Of a stretch of 64,000 nucleotides of DNA, positions 1-8,350 are shown piece after piece. The number at the start of each line of letters is the position of its first letter. Position 1 is the stretch's first letter. Position numbers and translations under genes: made by a program. Below the pieces are notes generated by a model. The model was not told the DNA's origin. It ran no database searches and saw only the letters and a program-made list of their open reading frames with translations. Source of the stretch: an uncultured Candidatus Melainabacteria bacterium (GTDB lineage: Bacteria; Cyanobacteriota; Vampirovibrionia; Gastranaerophilales; Gastranaerophilaceae); contig CAKVCZ010000001.1 of NCBI GenBank assembly GCA_934726055.1, forward strand, positions 186,001 to 250,000, read 5' to 3'.

Positions 1-1014
1 ATTTCACTGATTTTAGGTGTTTTTATTGTACCTCTTGTTATCAGTTTTTCTAAAAAAGAAGGATTGGTTGATGTTCCGAATGAAAGAAAAATTCACAAAA
101 TACCTGTATCAAGATTAGGCGGTGTTGCTATTTGGTCAAGTACAATGCTAACTTTCTTGTTACTGGTTCTATTAAGCTATTATCCTTATGGAAGCTTACT
201 TTCAGGGATATTACTCGGTGGCTCACTAATGTTTTTACTTGGTTTAATTGATGATGTTTATAATTTAAACGCTAAATTCAAACTTTTTATACAAATTGCA
301 ATAGTTACTATTGTTTATCTTTTGGGTGTAAAAATTGATACAATAATCAATCCGTTTGGCGGTGTTCTTGAATTAGGATGGCTATCTTATCCAATAACTT
401 TGTTGTGGATTGTCGGAATTTGTAATGCAGTAAACTTTATTGACGGAGTTGACGGTCTTGCCGGTTCCGTAATTACGGTTAACTCCATTACCTTAGCACT
501 TGTTGCTGTTTCAATGACTCCTGCAAACTCAATCAGTGCATTAATCGCATTCATTTTAGCAGGTTCTATGCTTGCATTTTTAGCTTACAATTTTAACCCT
601 GCAAAAATATTTATGGGAGATTCAGGAGCCCTATTTGCAGGTTTCTTGTTAGCATCACTTTCTATAACAGGAGTTATGAAAACTGCAACTCTTGCGATTT
701 TTCTGCCATTTGTAGTGTTAGCAGTTCCAATTATGGATATAACTTTTTCCAGTTTGAGAAGAATTCTAAAAGGAGTTTCTCCATTCGTTGCAGATGCAGA
801 ACATATCCATCACAAACTCTTGAAAGCAGGTTTTTCACAAAATAAAACAGTTGCAATACTTACTCTAGTTGCAATTGCAGGAGGTGCAATTGCAACAGCA
901 CTTGTAGGCTCTATTGGACATTATATTGTATATATGATAATACTTTTGTTAATAATGTTCAGTTTAAGTCTGTTTAGTTTAACCAGAAAAAATAAGAATA
1001 ATGGAAATAATTAA
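1..1014 (+). CDS. WecA/TagO/MraY-family sugar-1-phosphate transferase (5' end cut by window)
   Basis: Polytopic membrane enzyme that moves a sugar-1-phosphate from a UDP-sugar to undecaprenyl phosphate, the first lipid-linked step for surface polysaccharides. The reading frame is open from base 1, so the true start lies upstream; the TTG at 64 is internal. Family motifs are all visible: DVPNERKIHK with RLGG, the Asp pair in LIDDVYNLNAKF, NFIDGVDGLAG, FMGDSGALFAG, and the late AEHIHHKLL histidine motif. The sequence looks more like WecA/TagO than MraY, whose C-terminal region differs. It is followed by a strong terminator shared with the convergent gene at 1090-2124. The exact donor sugar cannot be read from the sequence. 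Confidence 0.9.
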   Translation: MSLILGVFIVPLVISFSKKEGLVDVPNERKIHKIPVSRLGGVAIWSSTMLTFLLLVLLSYYPYGSLLSGILLGGSLMFLLGLIDDVYNLNAKFKLFIQIAIVTIVYLLGVKIDTIINPFGGVLELGWLSYPITLLWIVGICNAVNFIDGVDGLAGSVITVNSITLALVAVSMTPANSISALIAFILAGSMLAFLAYNFNPAKIFMGDSGALFAGFLLASLSITGVMKTATLAIFLPFVVLAVPIMDITFSSLRRILKGVSPFVADAEHIHHKLLKAGFSQNKTVAILTLVAIAGGAIATALVGSIGHYIVYMIILLLIMFSLSLFSLTRKNKNNGNN

Positions 1015-1027
1015 TTCAATTTATAAT

Positions 1028-1066
1028 AAAAAGTCCCGATTTTAATATTTTAATCGGGACTTTTTT
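1028..1066. terminator. Bidirectional rho-independent terminator
   Basis: A perfect 14-bp stem (1028-1041 with 1052-1065, core GTCCCGATT) and a 10-base loop are flanked by A and T runs. It sits between two convergent genes and can serve both. Confidence 0.88.
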
Positions 1067-1089
1067 ATTGCTTAAAATATATAAATTAA

Positions 1090-2124
1090 CTAAATGAATT
1101 CCATAACATTTGATGTTGGAGCAAAACCGTTTTCAACAATACCTTGAGAGCGTTTTTTACGATATAACATATCGACAAAAGCTTCAAGACGAGTGATGAA
1201 TCCGGCTTCACCTGTATGTTCATCTATTGTTAAATTTAATAACGGCTTATTAAACTGTTTTGATTTTCTTGTAATTCTTTCAATCATCAAAGAATCTGGA
1301 CCACAGCCAAACGCTGTGATTGTAATTAGACCGTCAATTTTGTTATCTTTTAAATAATATCCTGCACATCCTGTCATTTCTGTTTCATTTGCCCAATAAA
1401 CATTTTGACCTAACGATGCAACACCTTCTTGCAACTGTTCATCAGTCAATTGAAAAGCTGTATGAACTTTTACACCCATTTTGTTTAACTTGTCGATAAC
1501 TTTCATAGATGCTCTTTCATCATAAATATTATAACAATGTGAAACAAGTGCAATTGATATAGGATATTCGTTTGTATCTTTTTCAATCAATAATTTACCT
1601 TTTATCGCATTTGTTAGAGCTTTTTCATATGCCATACCTGATTTTAGCATAACTTGAAAATTGTTATACATTCTCCAACCTGCCTTTGAGGCCTTTTTTA
1701 TTAATTCCATATCCATTATTCCAAATGGCTTAACTGTTTCTAAAAGAAATTCGTACAGACCTTGATTTTTAGCAGATTTATCAAGTGTTGGCTCTATCAT
1801 TTGAAATTCTTTTTTTACAACATTTCTGATTAAATCAGGAAGTCCTCTGATTTTAGAACAGTTATAAATTTTGGGAGCGATTGATTGAAAAGATGGAATA
1901 AAAATCTTTTCAACACCTTTGTCAATCAAATTCAAAACCTGACCTACAAATATTTTTACAGGCAAACAAGTTTCCGTAACAACTAACTCTGAACCGCTTG
2001 AAAGCGTTCTTTTCGTAGTTTTATCAGACAATATAACTTCTATACCGATAAAATCAAAAAATCCTTGCATAAATGGATAGAAATTATAAAATAACAAACC
2101 TCTTGGAATACCTATTTTTTTCAT
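1090..2124 (-). CDS. DUF2229 / acyl-CoA dehydratase activase-related protein
   Basis: A 344-residue protein of the family annotated as CoA protein activase or DUF2229, distantly related to the D-component of 2-hydroxyacyl-CoA dehydratases. Visible features are the KIGIPRGLLFYNFYPF start, the VTETCLPVK cysteine motif near residue 52, the IPSFQSIAP and NCSKIRGLPD segments, and AFGCGPDSL with a further cysteine near residue 274. The conserved cysteines suggest iron-sulfur binding. Usually this domain is fused to, or next to, a BadF-type ATPase activator; no such partner lies in the window, so it appears to stand alone. Substrate and role are unknown. Confidence 0.8.
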   Translation of the reverse strand: MKKIGIPRGLLFYNFYPFMQGFFDFIGIEVILSDKTTKRTLSSGSELVVTETCLPVKIFVGQVLNLIDKGVEKIFIPSFQSIAPKIYNCSKIRGLPDLIRNVVKKEFQMIEPTLDKSAKNQGLYEFLLETVKPFGIMDMELIKKASKAGWRMYNNFQVMLKSGMAYEKALTNAIKGKLLIEKDTNEYPISIALVSHCYNIYDERASMKVIDKLNKMGVKVHTAFQLTDEQLQEGVASLGQNVYWANETEMTGCAGYYLKDNKIDGLITITAFGCGPDSLMIERITRKSKQFNKPLLNLTIDEHTGEAGFITRLEAFVDMLYRKKRSQGIVENGFAPTSNVMEFI

Positions 2125-2447
2125 TATAAAACCTTTTCCTACTTACTTCTTTTCTAATAATAAAGCAAACACAAAAATTTTTCCATAGTTTGTTAATTTA
2201 TTTCGCATTTTTCAGCATAAATTACTACTTGCAAGAAGTTTTTATTTCATATAGATATATACTAACTAACGAAGTTTTTGTCGTGGCTTTTGGAAACCTT
2301 TTGGCGGCAAAAGGTTCATTGGATTAAATCATTTATCCCCTATTTTATGTAGGAAAAATTTTTAATATACTCTTTTTATTTGATTTTATTTTATAAAAAA
2401 TTCGATATTATAAAGACACAAAGAGGGACAGAGGATAGTAATAAAAA
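2125..2447. other. Intergenic region between divergent genes
   Basis: 323 bases separate the DUF2229 gene (minus) from the methyltransferase gene (plus). It must hold both promoters, but I see no convincing -35/-10 pair. One perfect hairpin lies at 2295-2316. I saw no small ORF with a ribosome binding site. Confidence 0.5.
2295..2316. repeat. Small perfect hairpin without U-tract
   Basis: AACCTTTTG (2295-2303) pairs with CAAAAGGTT (2308-2316) around a GCGG loop. No T run follows on either strand, so it does not look like a terminator. It may be an operator, an RNA structure in a leader, or a copy of a dispersed repeat. Confidence 0.5.
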
Positions 2448-3320
2448 ATGGCAAAAGCTAATTTAAAGCAAGCACAACAAAATCGTGCCAATTTAAGCGT
2501 TGTTCAAACAAACCCGATTAAAACGACGGCATACAACGATATTAATTTAAAAAATTGGAAAGATTATCCTAATGTAAAAACTGATACTTTTTGGCAGTTT
2601 CCGACACGCTTAAGAACAGGCGGTCATTCAAATGAGTATCATGGGAATTATATTCCTCAAATTGCACAACAACTATATCAAAGATACACAAAAAAAGGTG
2701 ATATTGTACTTGATATGTTCTTTGGTTCTGGAACTTCAGGCATTGAAGCTGTTAATGAAGGCCGAAGATGTATTGGTGTTGAACTTAAACAAGATTTAGT
2801 TGATTCTGTTAATGAAAAATTTACAGAAAAACAAAGAGTTACAGATGTAAATATTATCTGCGGAGATTCTGCAAGTGATGAGGTTCTTGACAAAATCCAA
2901 GCAAGATTAGATGTTATGGGCGAAGAAAAAGCTCAATTGCTTATTTTACATCCACCTTATGATGATATTATCAAGTTTTCTGATAAAAAAGAAGATTTAT
3001 CAAATTGTGAATCCACAGAGCAATTCTATAATTTGTTTGAAAAAGTTGCTAAAAATGGATATGAACTGTTGGAAAAAGGCAGATTTGCCGCACTAATTAT
3101 CGGTGATAGCTATAAAAATTCAGAAGTTCAACCCCTAGGCTTTGAATGCATGCAAAGAATGAAAAATTTAGGATTCAAATTGAAATCTATTATTGTTAAA
3201 GATATTCAAGGAAATGAAAGAGCAAAAGGCAAAACGGCTAACTTATGGAGATACAGAGCTCTTGCCGGCGGTTTTTCAATTTTTCAACACGAATATATCT
3301 TTATATTCCAAAAAGTTTAA
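2448..3320 (+). CDS. Solitary DNA methyltransferase (N6-adenine/N4-cytosine type)
   Basis: A 290-residue SAM-dependent DNA methyltransferase. Motif I is LDMFFGSGTSGIEA near residues 84-97, followed by GVEL. The catalytic motif IV appears as HPPYDD near residue 167, an S/D/N-to-His variant of (D/N/S)PPY. A motif-X-like stretch (HGNYIPQIAQQL) precedes motif I, so the order is X-I-IV rather than the IV-then-I order of common beta-class enzymes. No restriction endonuclease lies nearby, so this is probably an orphan methylase for epigenetic marking or a remnant of a mobile system. The recognition site cannot be predicted. The ATG at 2448 has only a weak, distant GAGG upstream. Confidence 0.87.
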   Translation: MAKANLKQAQQNRANLSVVQTNPIKTTAYNDINLKNWKDYPNVKTDTFWQFPTRLRTGGHSNEYHGNYIPQIAQQLYQRYTKKGDIVLDMFFGSGTSGIEAVNEGRRCIGVELKQDLVDSVNEKFTEKQRVTDVNIICGDSASDEVLDKIQARLDVMGEEKAQLLILHPPYDDIIKFSDKKEDLSNCESTEQFYNLFEKVAKNGYELLEKGRFAALIIGDSYKNSEVQPLGFECMQRMKNLGFKLKSIIVKDIQGNERAKGKTANLWRYRALAGGFSIFQHEYIFIFQKV

Positions 3321-3383
3321 AATAATAACATTTCACACACAAATTAGATACATTTACCCAACCCACCCACATAACACACTAAC

Positions 3384-3418
3384 AAAAGGTCTATTATTCA
3401 CAATAATAGACCTTTTTA
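3384..3418. terminator. Bidirectional rho-independent terminator
   Basis: A perfect 15-bp stem (3384-3398 with 3402-3416, core GGTCTATTATT) with a 3-base loop and A/T flanks lies between the convergent methyltransferase and uppP genes. Confidence 0.9.
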
Positions 3419-3443
3419 AATATTTAAATTTTATTTTTACATC

Positions 3444-4301
3444 TTACGACAAACCAACTGAAATGCCGGTAAAGAAACTAATTACCATTAAACCGACAAC
3501 AATACAGTAATTTGCAAAGAAATTCATGGAAAATCTTGCAACAAATTTTAGAAAATATTTTATACAAAAATATCCAACAAATGCCGCAACAACTGTTCCA
3601 ATAAGAATTCCAACCAAATTATAGGACATGATTTCAGAAGGGTTCAATTCCAAAATCGGATAAAAAATAGATGTTCCTAAAATTATTGGAATAACTAATA
3701 AAAATGAATATTTAGTACTTGTTGTTCTGTCTAAACCTGAAAATAGTCCGGCTGCAATTGTCCAACCCGAACGAGAAAAACCGGGAAATACTGCCAAACC
3801 TTGAGCTATTCCAATGATAATTGCTTTTTTAATATCCAATTTTTCTGTATGTTCAGACATGTGTTTTGACTTAAATTCACTAAAGAATAGTACAAAACCT
3901 GTTATTATTAACAAAAATGCAACCAATTGCGGATATATCAATAATTTTTCGGTCAAATCCTTTAACGGATATGCAATTATAAGTGTAAAAATTGTTCCAA
4001 CAATTATATAAACACCCAACATTGCATTTTTATCTTCAAAATTTCTTTTACATACAGCCACACAAAAAGCTTTTATAATTTCTAAAAGTTCTTTTCTAAA
4101 ATACACAAATATTGCCATTAAAGTTCCAAAATGAAGCATTATACTGGCAAAAGCTTGTTGTGTAGATTCCAAATTCGCAGATGCACCTGTCAAAACTTGA
4201 TAAATATTTGATGTAAATACTAGATGTGCAGAACTTGAAATTGGTAAGAATTCACTTAAGCCTTGAATTATTCCCAATATTATTAACTCTAATGTGCTCA
4301 T
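3444..4301 (-). CDS. uppP: Undecaprenyl-diphosphatase UppP (BacA)
   Basis: Integral membrane phosphatase that recycles undecaprenyl pyrophosphate to the monophosphate carrier used for peptidoglycan and surface glycans. The 285-residue length is usual. Both signature regions are present: EFLPISSSAHLV near residues 17-28 and PGFSRSGWT near residue 168, with several hydrophobic helices between. It is the last gene of kdsD-kdsC-queD-uppP: its ATG overlaps the queD stop codon in a TAATG arrangement, so translation is probably coupled. It ends at a shared terminator. It fits functionally with the WecA-type transferase at the window start, since both act on the undecaprenyl carrier. Confidence 0.96.
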   Translation of the reverse strand: MSTLELIILGIIQGLSEFLPISSSAHLVFTSNIYQVLTGASANLESTQQAFASIMLHFGTLMAIFVYFRKELLEIIKAFCVAVCKRNFEDKNAMLGVYIIVGTIFTLIIAYPLKDLTEKLLIYPQLVAFLLIITGFVLFFSEFKSKHMSEHTEKLDIKKAIIIGIAQGLAVFPGFSRSGWTIAAGLFSGLDRTTSTKYSFLLVIPIILGTSIFYPILELNPSEIMSYNLVGILIGTVVAAFVGYFCIKYFLKFVARFSMNFFANYCIVVGLMVISFFTGISVGLS

Positions 4302-4666
4302 TATTCTGCCTCATAATATGTTGCACAAGATTCTCTTGTTTCCCAAACAGATACTTTATACAATTCTACATATTTTTCTTTCATTTTGTAATAAATATAG
4401 TTTGCAATAAACTCACTACTTGGACTTTCGCCTTTAAAATCAGGCAATTCATTCAAATCTTGATGATCTAAATCAGCTAAAATTAATCTTAAATCTCTTT
4501 TTAAAGCTTTAAAATCAACTAAAATATTGCTTTCATCCAAAATATCACCACGAACAAAAACTTCTACGGTCCAATTATGTCCGTGTTGTTGTTCGCATTT
4601 TCCACCTTCATATTTTAAAAGATGGTGTGCTGCTGAAAATTCTACCTGTGCGTTTACTTCGTACAT
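4301..4666 (-). CDS. queD: 6-carboxytetrahydropterin synthase QueD
   Basis: Zinc enzyme of the PTPS fold that makes 6-carboxytetrahydropterin from dihydroneopterin triphosphate, the first dedicated step to queuosine in tRNA. The 121-residue protein shows zinc ligands in FSAAHHL and CEQQHGHNW, where Cys-x3-HGH is the QueD/PTPS-III-type active site. The later DLDHQDLNEL and the glutamate in SVWETRESCATYY are also in place. No queC or queE is in the window. It lies between kdsC and uppP, an unrelated pathway, so the operon looks like a housekeeping grouping. A eukaryote-like PTPS is less likely because of the Cys-x3-His spacing. Confidence 0.93.
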   Translation of the reverse strand: MYEVNAQVEFSAAHHLLKYEGGKCEQQHGHNWTVEVFVRGDILDESNILVDFKALKRDLRLILADLDHQDLNELPDFKGESPSSEFIANYIYYKMKEKYVELYKVSVWETRESCATYYEAE

Positions 4667-4676
4667 ATTTTTTCTC

Positions 4677-5207
4677 CTATTTTTTTCCTTCTGAAACTAT
4701 TTGTATTTTTTCTATACCCTGAGCATCAAGAATAAAATCTGTTAATTCTCTTACAGCTCCCTTTCCGCCATTTTTTGATGATATAAAATTGCAAACATCT
4801 TTTACTTCATCAACGGCATCGTTAGGACAACATTTCAATCCGACCTTTTCTAATATGCATAAATCGGGCAAATCATCACCCATATATGAAATATTGTCGT
4901 ATTCAAGATTATATTTTAATCTTAATTCTTCCAATGCCGGCAATTTATACTTTTGACCTTGGTATAACTCTGTTATATTTAAATTTTTTGCTCGATGTGC
5001 AACAGTACCATTATTTCTTGCTGTTATAATTGCTGTAATGAAACCTGATTGAGCCATTCTTACCAATCCATGTCCGTCTTTTACATTGAATGTTTTGTAC
5101 TCTACACCATTTTCATCATAAGTAACATCGCCATTTGTCATAACTCCGTCAACATCAAAAACTAACATTTTTATTTTTCTTGCTTTTTCTATCGTCGGAT
5201 TATCCAT
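4677..5207 (-). CDS. kdsC: 3-deoxy-D-manno-octulosonate 8-phosphate phosphatase KdsC
   Basis: HAD-superfamily phosphatase that removes the phosphate from KDO-8-P in lipopolysaccharide core synthesis. The 176-residue, cap-less form is typical of the tetrameric KdsC group. Motif I is FDVDGVMTNG with the nucleophile DxD near residue 17. The conserved NVKDGHGL, ITARNN and YMGDDLPD motifs follow in order. The start codon overlaps the stop of kdsD (TAATG), so the two are coupled. Together with kdsD it shows that the organism makes KDO and hence an LPS-type outer membrane. Confidence 0.94.
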   Translation of the reverse strand: MDNPTIEKARKIKMLVFDVDGVMTNGDVTYDENGVEYKTFNVKDGHGLVRMAQSGFITAIITARNNGTVAHRAKNLNITELYQGQKYKLPALEELRLKYNLEYDNISYMGDDLPDLCILEKVGLKCCPNDAVDEVKDVCNFISSKNGGKGAVRELTDFILDAQGIEKIQIVSEGKK

Positions 5208-6181
5208 TACACAACACCTGCCTTTAATAAATCATGAATATGAACAATTCCACTTGGAGCACCCTTTTCATCAAGAATTGGTAATGCTGTAATAGAATAT
5301 TTTTCCATCAAATGTAATGCACCCGCCGCATAAGAATCCGCATTAACCGTTTTTGGTGATTTTGTCATTGCATCATATACTTTTAATTCAGAAATATCCG
5401 CTTTGTGCTTTATAAGATTTCGTCTAATATCGCCATCTGTTAATATTCCCGTTAATAAGCCTTGTTCATTTACAATTAGAGCCATGCCCAACTTAAATTG
5501 CGAAATAATTTCAATAACATCAACAAACAAATTATTTTCCTTTGCAATAGGTAAATTATCAGTTTTCATTAAATCTCTTACTTTATAAGTAAAACCTTTA
5601 CCTAAAGCCCCAGATGGATGGAAAATCAAGAAATCTTCCTCCGTAAATCCACGTTTTTCCAACAAACACATTGCCAAGGCATCACCCACCGCAAGAGTAA
5701 CCGTTGTTGATGCCGTAGGGGCTTTACCTAATGGACACGCTTCTTTTTCCACTGATATATCAAGAAATATATCTGAAGCTTTACCCAATGTTGAATTTTT
5801 ATTACTTGTCAATGCAATAAGCGTTAGACCAAAACGCTTCAACAAAGGCAATAAGTTTAATAATTCTTGCGATTCCCCACTATTTGAAATTGCAATTATA
5901 ACATCATCTTTTGTTATAATCCCTGAATCACCATGGGTACTTTCGGCAGGATGTAAAAAATAAGACGGAGTGCCTGTTGAAGAGAAAGTCGCAGCAATTT
6001 TCTTACCTATATGACCAGATTTTCCCATGCCGGTAACAATTACTCTGCCTTTACAATTATAAATGGCATCTATTGCCTTTGAAAACTCAATTTCGTCTAA
6101 ATTATCTCTTATTCTTAATATAGCATCCGCTTCTATTTTTAAAACATTCTTTGCAGTATCTGTCAAATTTAATATTTTCAT
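5207..6181 (-). CDS. kdsD: D-arabinose 5-phosphate isomerase KdsD
   Basis: Converts ribulose 5-phosphate to arabinose 5-phosphate, the precursor of KDO. The 324-residue protein has the classic layout: an SIS sugar-isomerase domain at about residues 35-170 (VTGMGKSGHIGKKIAATFSSTG, then HGDSG and ISNSGES) and two CBS domains at about 205-324. It is the first gene of the kdsD-kdsC-queD-uppP operon. Upstream (6182-6299) lies a divergent intergenic region shared with the STAS-like gene. GutQ-type paralogues share this architecture, but pairing with kdsC supports KdsD. Confidence 0.95.
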   Translation of the reverse strand: MKILNLTDTAKNVLKIEADAILRIRDNLDEIEFSKAIDAIYNCKGRVIVTGMGKSGHIGKKIAATFSSTGTPSYFLHPAESTHGDSGIITKDDVIIAISNSGESQELLNLLPLLKRFGLTLIALTSNKNSTLGKASDIFLDISVEKEACPLGKAPTASTTVTLAVGDALAMCLLEKRGFTEEDFLIFHPSGALGKGFTYKVRDLMKTDNLPIAKENNLFVDVIEIISQFKLGMALIVNEQGLLTGILTDGDIRRNLIKHKADISELKVYDAMTKSPKTVNADSYAAGALHLMEKYSITALPILDEKGAPSGIVHIHDLLKAGVV

Positions 6182-6245
6182 ATCCTAACCTTTTATTATA
6201 TTATACAATAACCTCATACAAAAGTTGTAATTTGATACGAAATTT

Positions 6246-6273
6246 CAAATTTTTGTAATATTTCTTTCGATAA
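6246..6273 (+). promoter_or_regulatory. Candidate sigma-28-type promoter before the STAS-like gene
   Basis: CAAATTTT (6246-6253), 12 bases, then TTCGATAA (6266-6273) resembles the flagellar sigma-28 pattern TAAAGTTT / GCCGATAA. The spacing equals that of three other sites in this window. The -35 half is imperfect and the region is AT-rich, so confidence is moderate. Confidence 0.4.
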
Positions 6274-6299
6274 AAAAAATATAAGAGAGAAAGAAAATT

Positions 6300-6587
6300 A
6301 TGTTACAAAATCCAATTGAAGCTAAATACATTAGCCCCAAGAAAAAAAATCCTGATGAAATTTTAAATTTGATAAAATCATCTATCAGAAAAAACAAATC
6401 AGAAAATATGACAATAGATATTTCTACCCTTAACATGTTTGATGCATCAAAAATTATTTCTATTGCATCAACATATCATTTTTTAAAATTTGCACATGGC
6501 TCTATTAACTGGATTGTAAAATCTAAAGAAGTAGAAAAGCTTTTAAAGCCGCTAAGTTTAGGTAACTCTAAATTTATATCAGCCTAG
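6300..6587 (+). CDS. Small STAS-like protein
   Basis: A 95-residue protein I cannot name. Residues about 37-50 (MTIDISTLNMFDAS) match the core of STAS/anti-sigma-antagonist domains, where a hydrophobic strand leads into a D-x-S turn before a helix. A second strand (INWIVKS) and a helix follow. The first strand of a full STAS domain seems short or missing. There is no signal peptide or membrane segment. It has its own upstream region with a sigma-28-like motif and precedes a radical SAM gene by about 80 bases. The ATG at 6300 has an AGAGAGAAAG purine run upstream. A role as a regulatory switch protein is inference only. Confidence 0.65.
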   Translation: MLQNPIEAKYISPKKKNPDEILNLIKSSIRKNKSENMTIDISTLNMFDASKIISIASTYHFLKFAHGSINWIVKSKEVEKLLKPLSLGNSKFISA

Positions 6588-6667
6588 CAACTAAAAATTT
6601 ATATACACCTGACTAATTTCAAAACTTTTTTGAATTTTTAACATGATTAAAAAAAGCAGGTGAGATT

Positions 6668-7528
6668 ATGACATTAAAAACATTATACAAAATACAAAAA
6701 AGCGAATTAACAACTTTAAATCATTTATTTATTGAATTAACAGAAAAAAATTGTAACCAACATTGCAAGCACTGTTATATAGATTTTCCGCTTAGTAAGG
6801 CTAAAAAAGATTTTATCAATATAGATAAAATTAAGCAAGCATTAGAAGATACAAAAACAGAAAATATATATTGCATATATCTTACAGGTGCAGAGCCAAT
6901 GCTTCACCCTGATTTCAACAGCATTTTAAGACTTTGCTTAACAGCAAGTAATGTTTGTATTTGCACAAACGGAACTTTTTTAAATGAAAAGAAAATCAGA
7001 TTTTTAAAACGAGTAGATGAAGAATCTGAAAATGAAATTATATTCATGCTTCCAATTGATCACTTTGATGAAATAAAAAGCGATAATATCAGAAGCAGGG
7101 GTGCATACAGACAAGTTTTGCACGCATCAAAAATTCTTGTAAAATACCAATTTAATCCAATTTTTAGTGTAACAAATTACTATAAAGAAGATTATAAAAC
7201 ACTTATAAAAGGATTTGAAAAAGTTTTTGAAAACATAGATATAAAAGTAACAGATTCTAATTTCTTAATTCATGACTTTTACAATCCAAATTCAAAAGAT
7301 GAAAACTTGATAGAAGATTATAACGAACTGGATTGCCAAAGCGGTAGAATTCTTACAGAAAAAGGAATTTACGCATGTCCATTTCTTGCAAATGATCATA
7401 GAGGAAGGATGGGTGCAGATTTCTCAGATTTTGGCAAAAAAATGTATTTGGAAACTCCTTTCTGTCAAATTTGTGCCAAAAACAAAGAAAAAGTATTTTC
7501 CATAGATTTTAAGAAATTTGAAAATTAA
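6668..7528 (+). CDS. Radical SAM protein with C-terminal cysteine cluster
   Basis: A 286-residue radical SAM enzyme. The SAM/4Fe-4S motif is CNQHCKHCYID (Cys-x3-Cys-x2-Cys) near residues 30-37, followed by LTGAEPMLHP, the equivalent of the GGEP motif with Thr-Gly-Ala. The C-terminal part has a cysteine in LDCQSGR, another in GIYACPFLAND and a CQIC pair, a pattern like a SPASM/twitch auxiliary cluster. Such proteins often modify peptides or other macromolecules. The upstream sequence AGCAGGTGAGATT gives a good ribosome binding site (AGGTGA). No obvious precursor peptide lies beside it, although the 95-residue upstream protein is the immediate neighbour. Substrate unknown. Confidence 0.82.
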   Translation: MTLKTLYKIQKSELTTLNHLFIELTEKNCNQHCKHCYIDFPLSKAKKDFINIDKIKQALEDTKTENIYCIYLTGAEPMLHPDFNSILRLCLTASNVCICTNGTFLNEKKIRFLKRVDEESENEIIFMLPIDHFDEIKSDNIRSRGAYRQVLHASKILVKYQFNPIFSVTNYYKEDYKTLIKGFEKVFENIDIKVTDSNFLIHDFYNPNSKDENLIEDYNELDCQSGRILTEKGIYACPFLANDHRGRMGADFSDFGKKMYLETPFCQICAKNKEKVFSIDFKKFEN

Positions 7529-7639
7529 ATAACAAAAAACAGGCAGATAGTGAACAGAACATTCAAACGAATACATAACTACATTCTAACGTTTTAGCTC
7601 AATTCTATTTGCTTGTTTTTCTTTTTCCAAAAACTTATT

Positions 7640-8332
7640 TTATTCAAGGGGTTTTTCGTCAGGAGCTTCGGCATCAGGCTTAGAATTATCTCCTTTTTTT
7701 TCAGGTGCTGCCGGTGCGTTTTCATCACCCTTTGGTTCACTCGCCTCTGACGGATCTTTATATGAATACATTGTAATTGATAAATTTATTAATAATATCT
7801 TTTTATTTTTTTGATACGGATAAATTTCAATATTATTCAAATTTATAATGTAGTGATAACTAAACAAATCTGAAATAAAGTTTTCAAAATCCGTATAATT
7901 TGAAACAATTTTCATATCCAATCTGTTAACACTATATTTTGAAGAATCTCCTTTTACAAAAACATCTTCACTAGGATTTAATGTTGATTGAATAGAATGA
8001 GTTTTTATATGGTTTTTTCTTGCTATCTCAATTAAATCATCTAATAAAACTGCAAAAGTTGATTCTGTATCTGTAACAATACCGGTTGATGTATATATTT
8101 TTTTAGTAAAATCATCCTGTAAATTTAATTTTTTTTGTCGTTCGTCTTTTTCTTTTGCTAAACGCAATTGATCTTCTATGGAAGATTTAACTTCTGTTTG
8201 AGTCTTAACTTGGTTAAACAATTCAAAAGTGTGCAAAAATTTTGGTTGTAATTGTTTATAAATCAAAAAAACCATGATTAATACTAAAGATAAATATAAT
8301 ATAACGTCTTTATATTTTTTTATATCGTTCAT
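7640..8332 (-). CDS. PilO-like type IV pilus assembly protein
   Basis: A 230-residue bitopic protein: short cytoplasmic start, one membrane helix at about residues 9-26, a coiled-coil stretch (about 40-75), then a periplasmic alpha/beta region ending near residue 190. The C-terminal 40 residues are charged and proline-rich (EPKGDENAPAAPEKKGD). This layout is that of PilO, which pairs with PilN to form the inner-membrane alignment complex of type IV pili or type II secretion. The assignment rests mainly on its position 18 bases after the PilM-PilN fusion gene. Primary sequence similarity alone would be weak. No pilP or pilQ follows. Confidence 0.68.
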   Translation of the reverse strand: MNDIKKYKDVILYLSLVLIMVFLIYKQLQPKFLHTFELFNQVKTQTEVKSSIEDQLRLAKEKDERQKKLNLQDDFTKKIYTSTGIVTDTESTFAVLLDDLIEIARKNHIKTHSIQSTLNPSEDVFVKGDSSKYSVNRLDMKIVSNYTDFENFISDLFSYHYIINLNNIEIYPYQKNKKILLINLSITMYSYKDPSEASEPKGDENAPAAPEKKGDNSKPDAEAPDEKPLE

Positions 8333-8350
8333 TAACTAATTACATCCTTA

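Noticed and set aside
2125..2447. Riboswitch in the leader of the methyltransferase gene
   Set aside because: Only one small hairpin is visible and no known aptamer core could be matched.
3193..3510. 105-residue plus-strand ORF
   Set aside because: It overlaps the methyltransferase and uppP genes and runs through a terminator hairpin, so it is a chance frame.
7529..7639. Imperfect inverted repeat (AAAAACAGGCA with TGCTTGTTTTT) between convergent genes
   Set aside because: The arms are about 60 bases apart with a mismatch, too weak to call a terminator or element.
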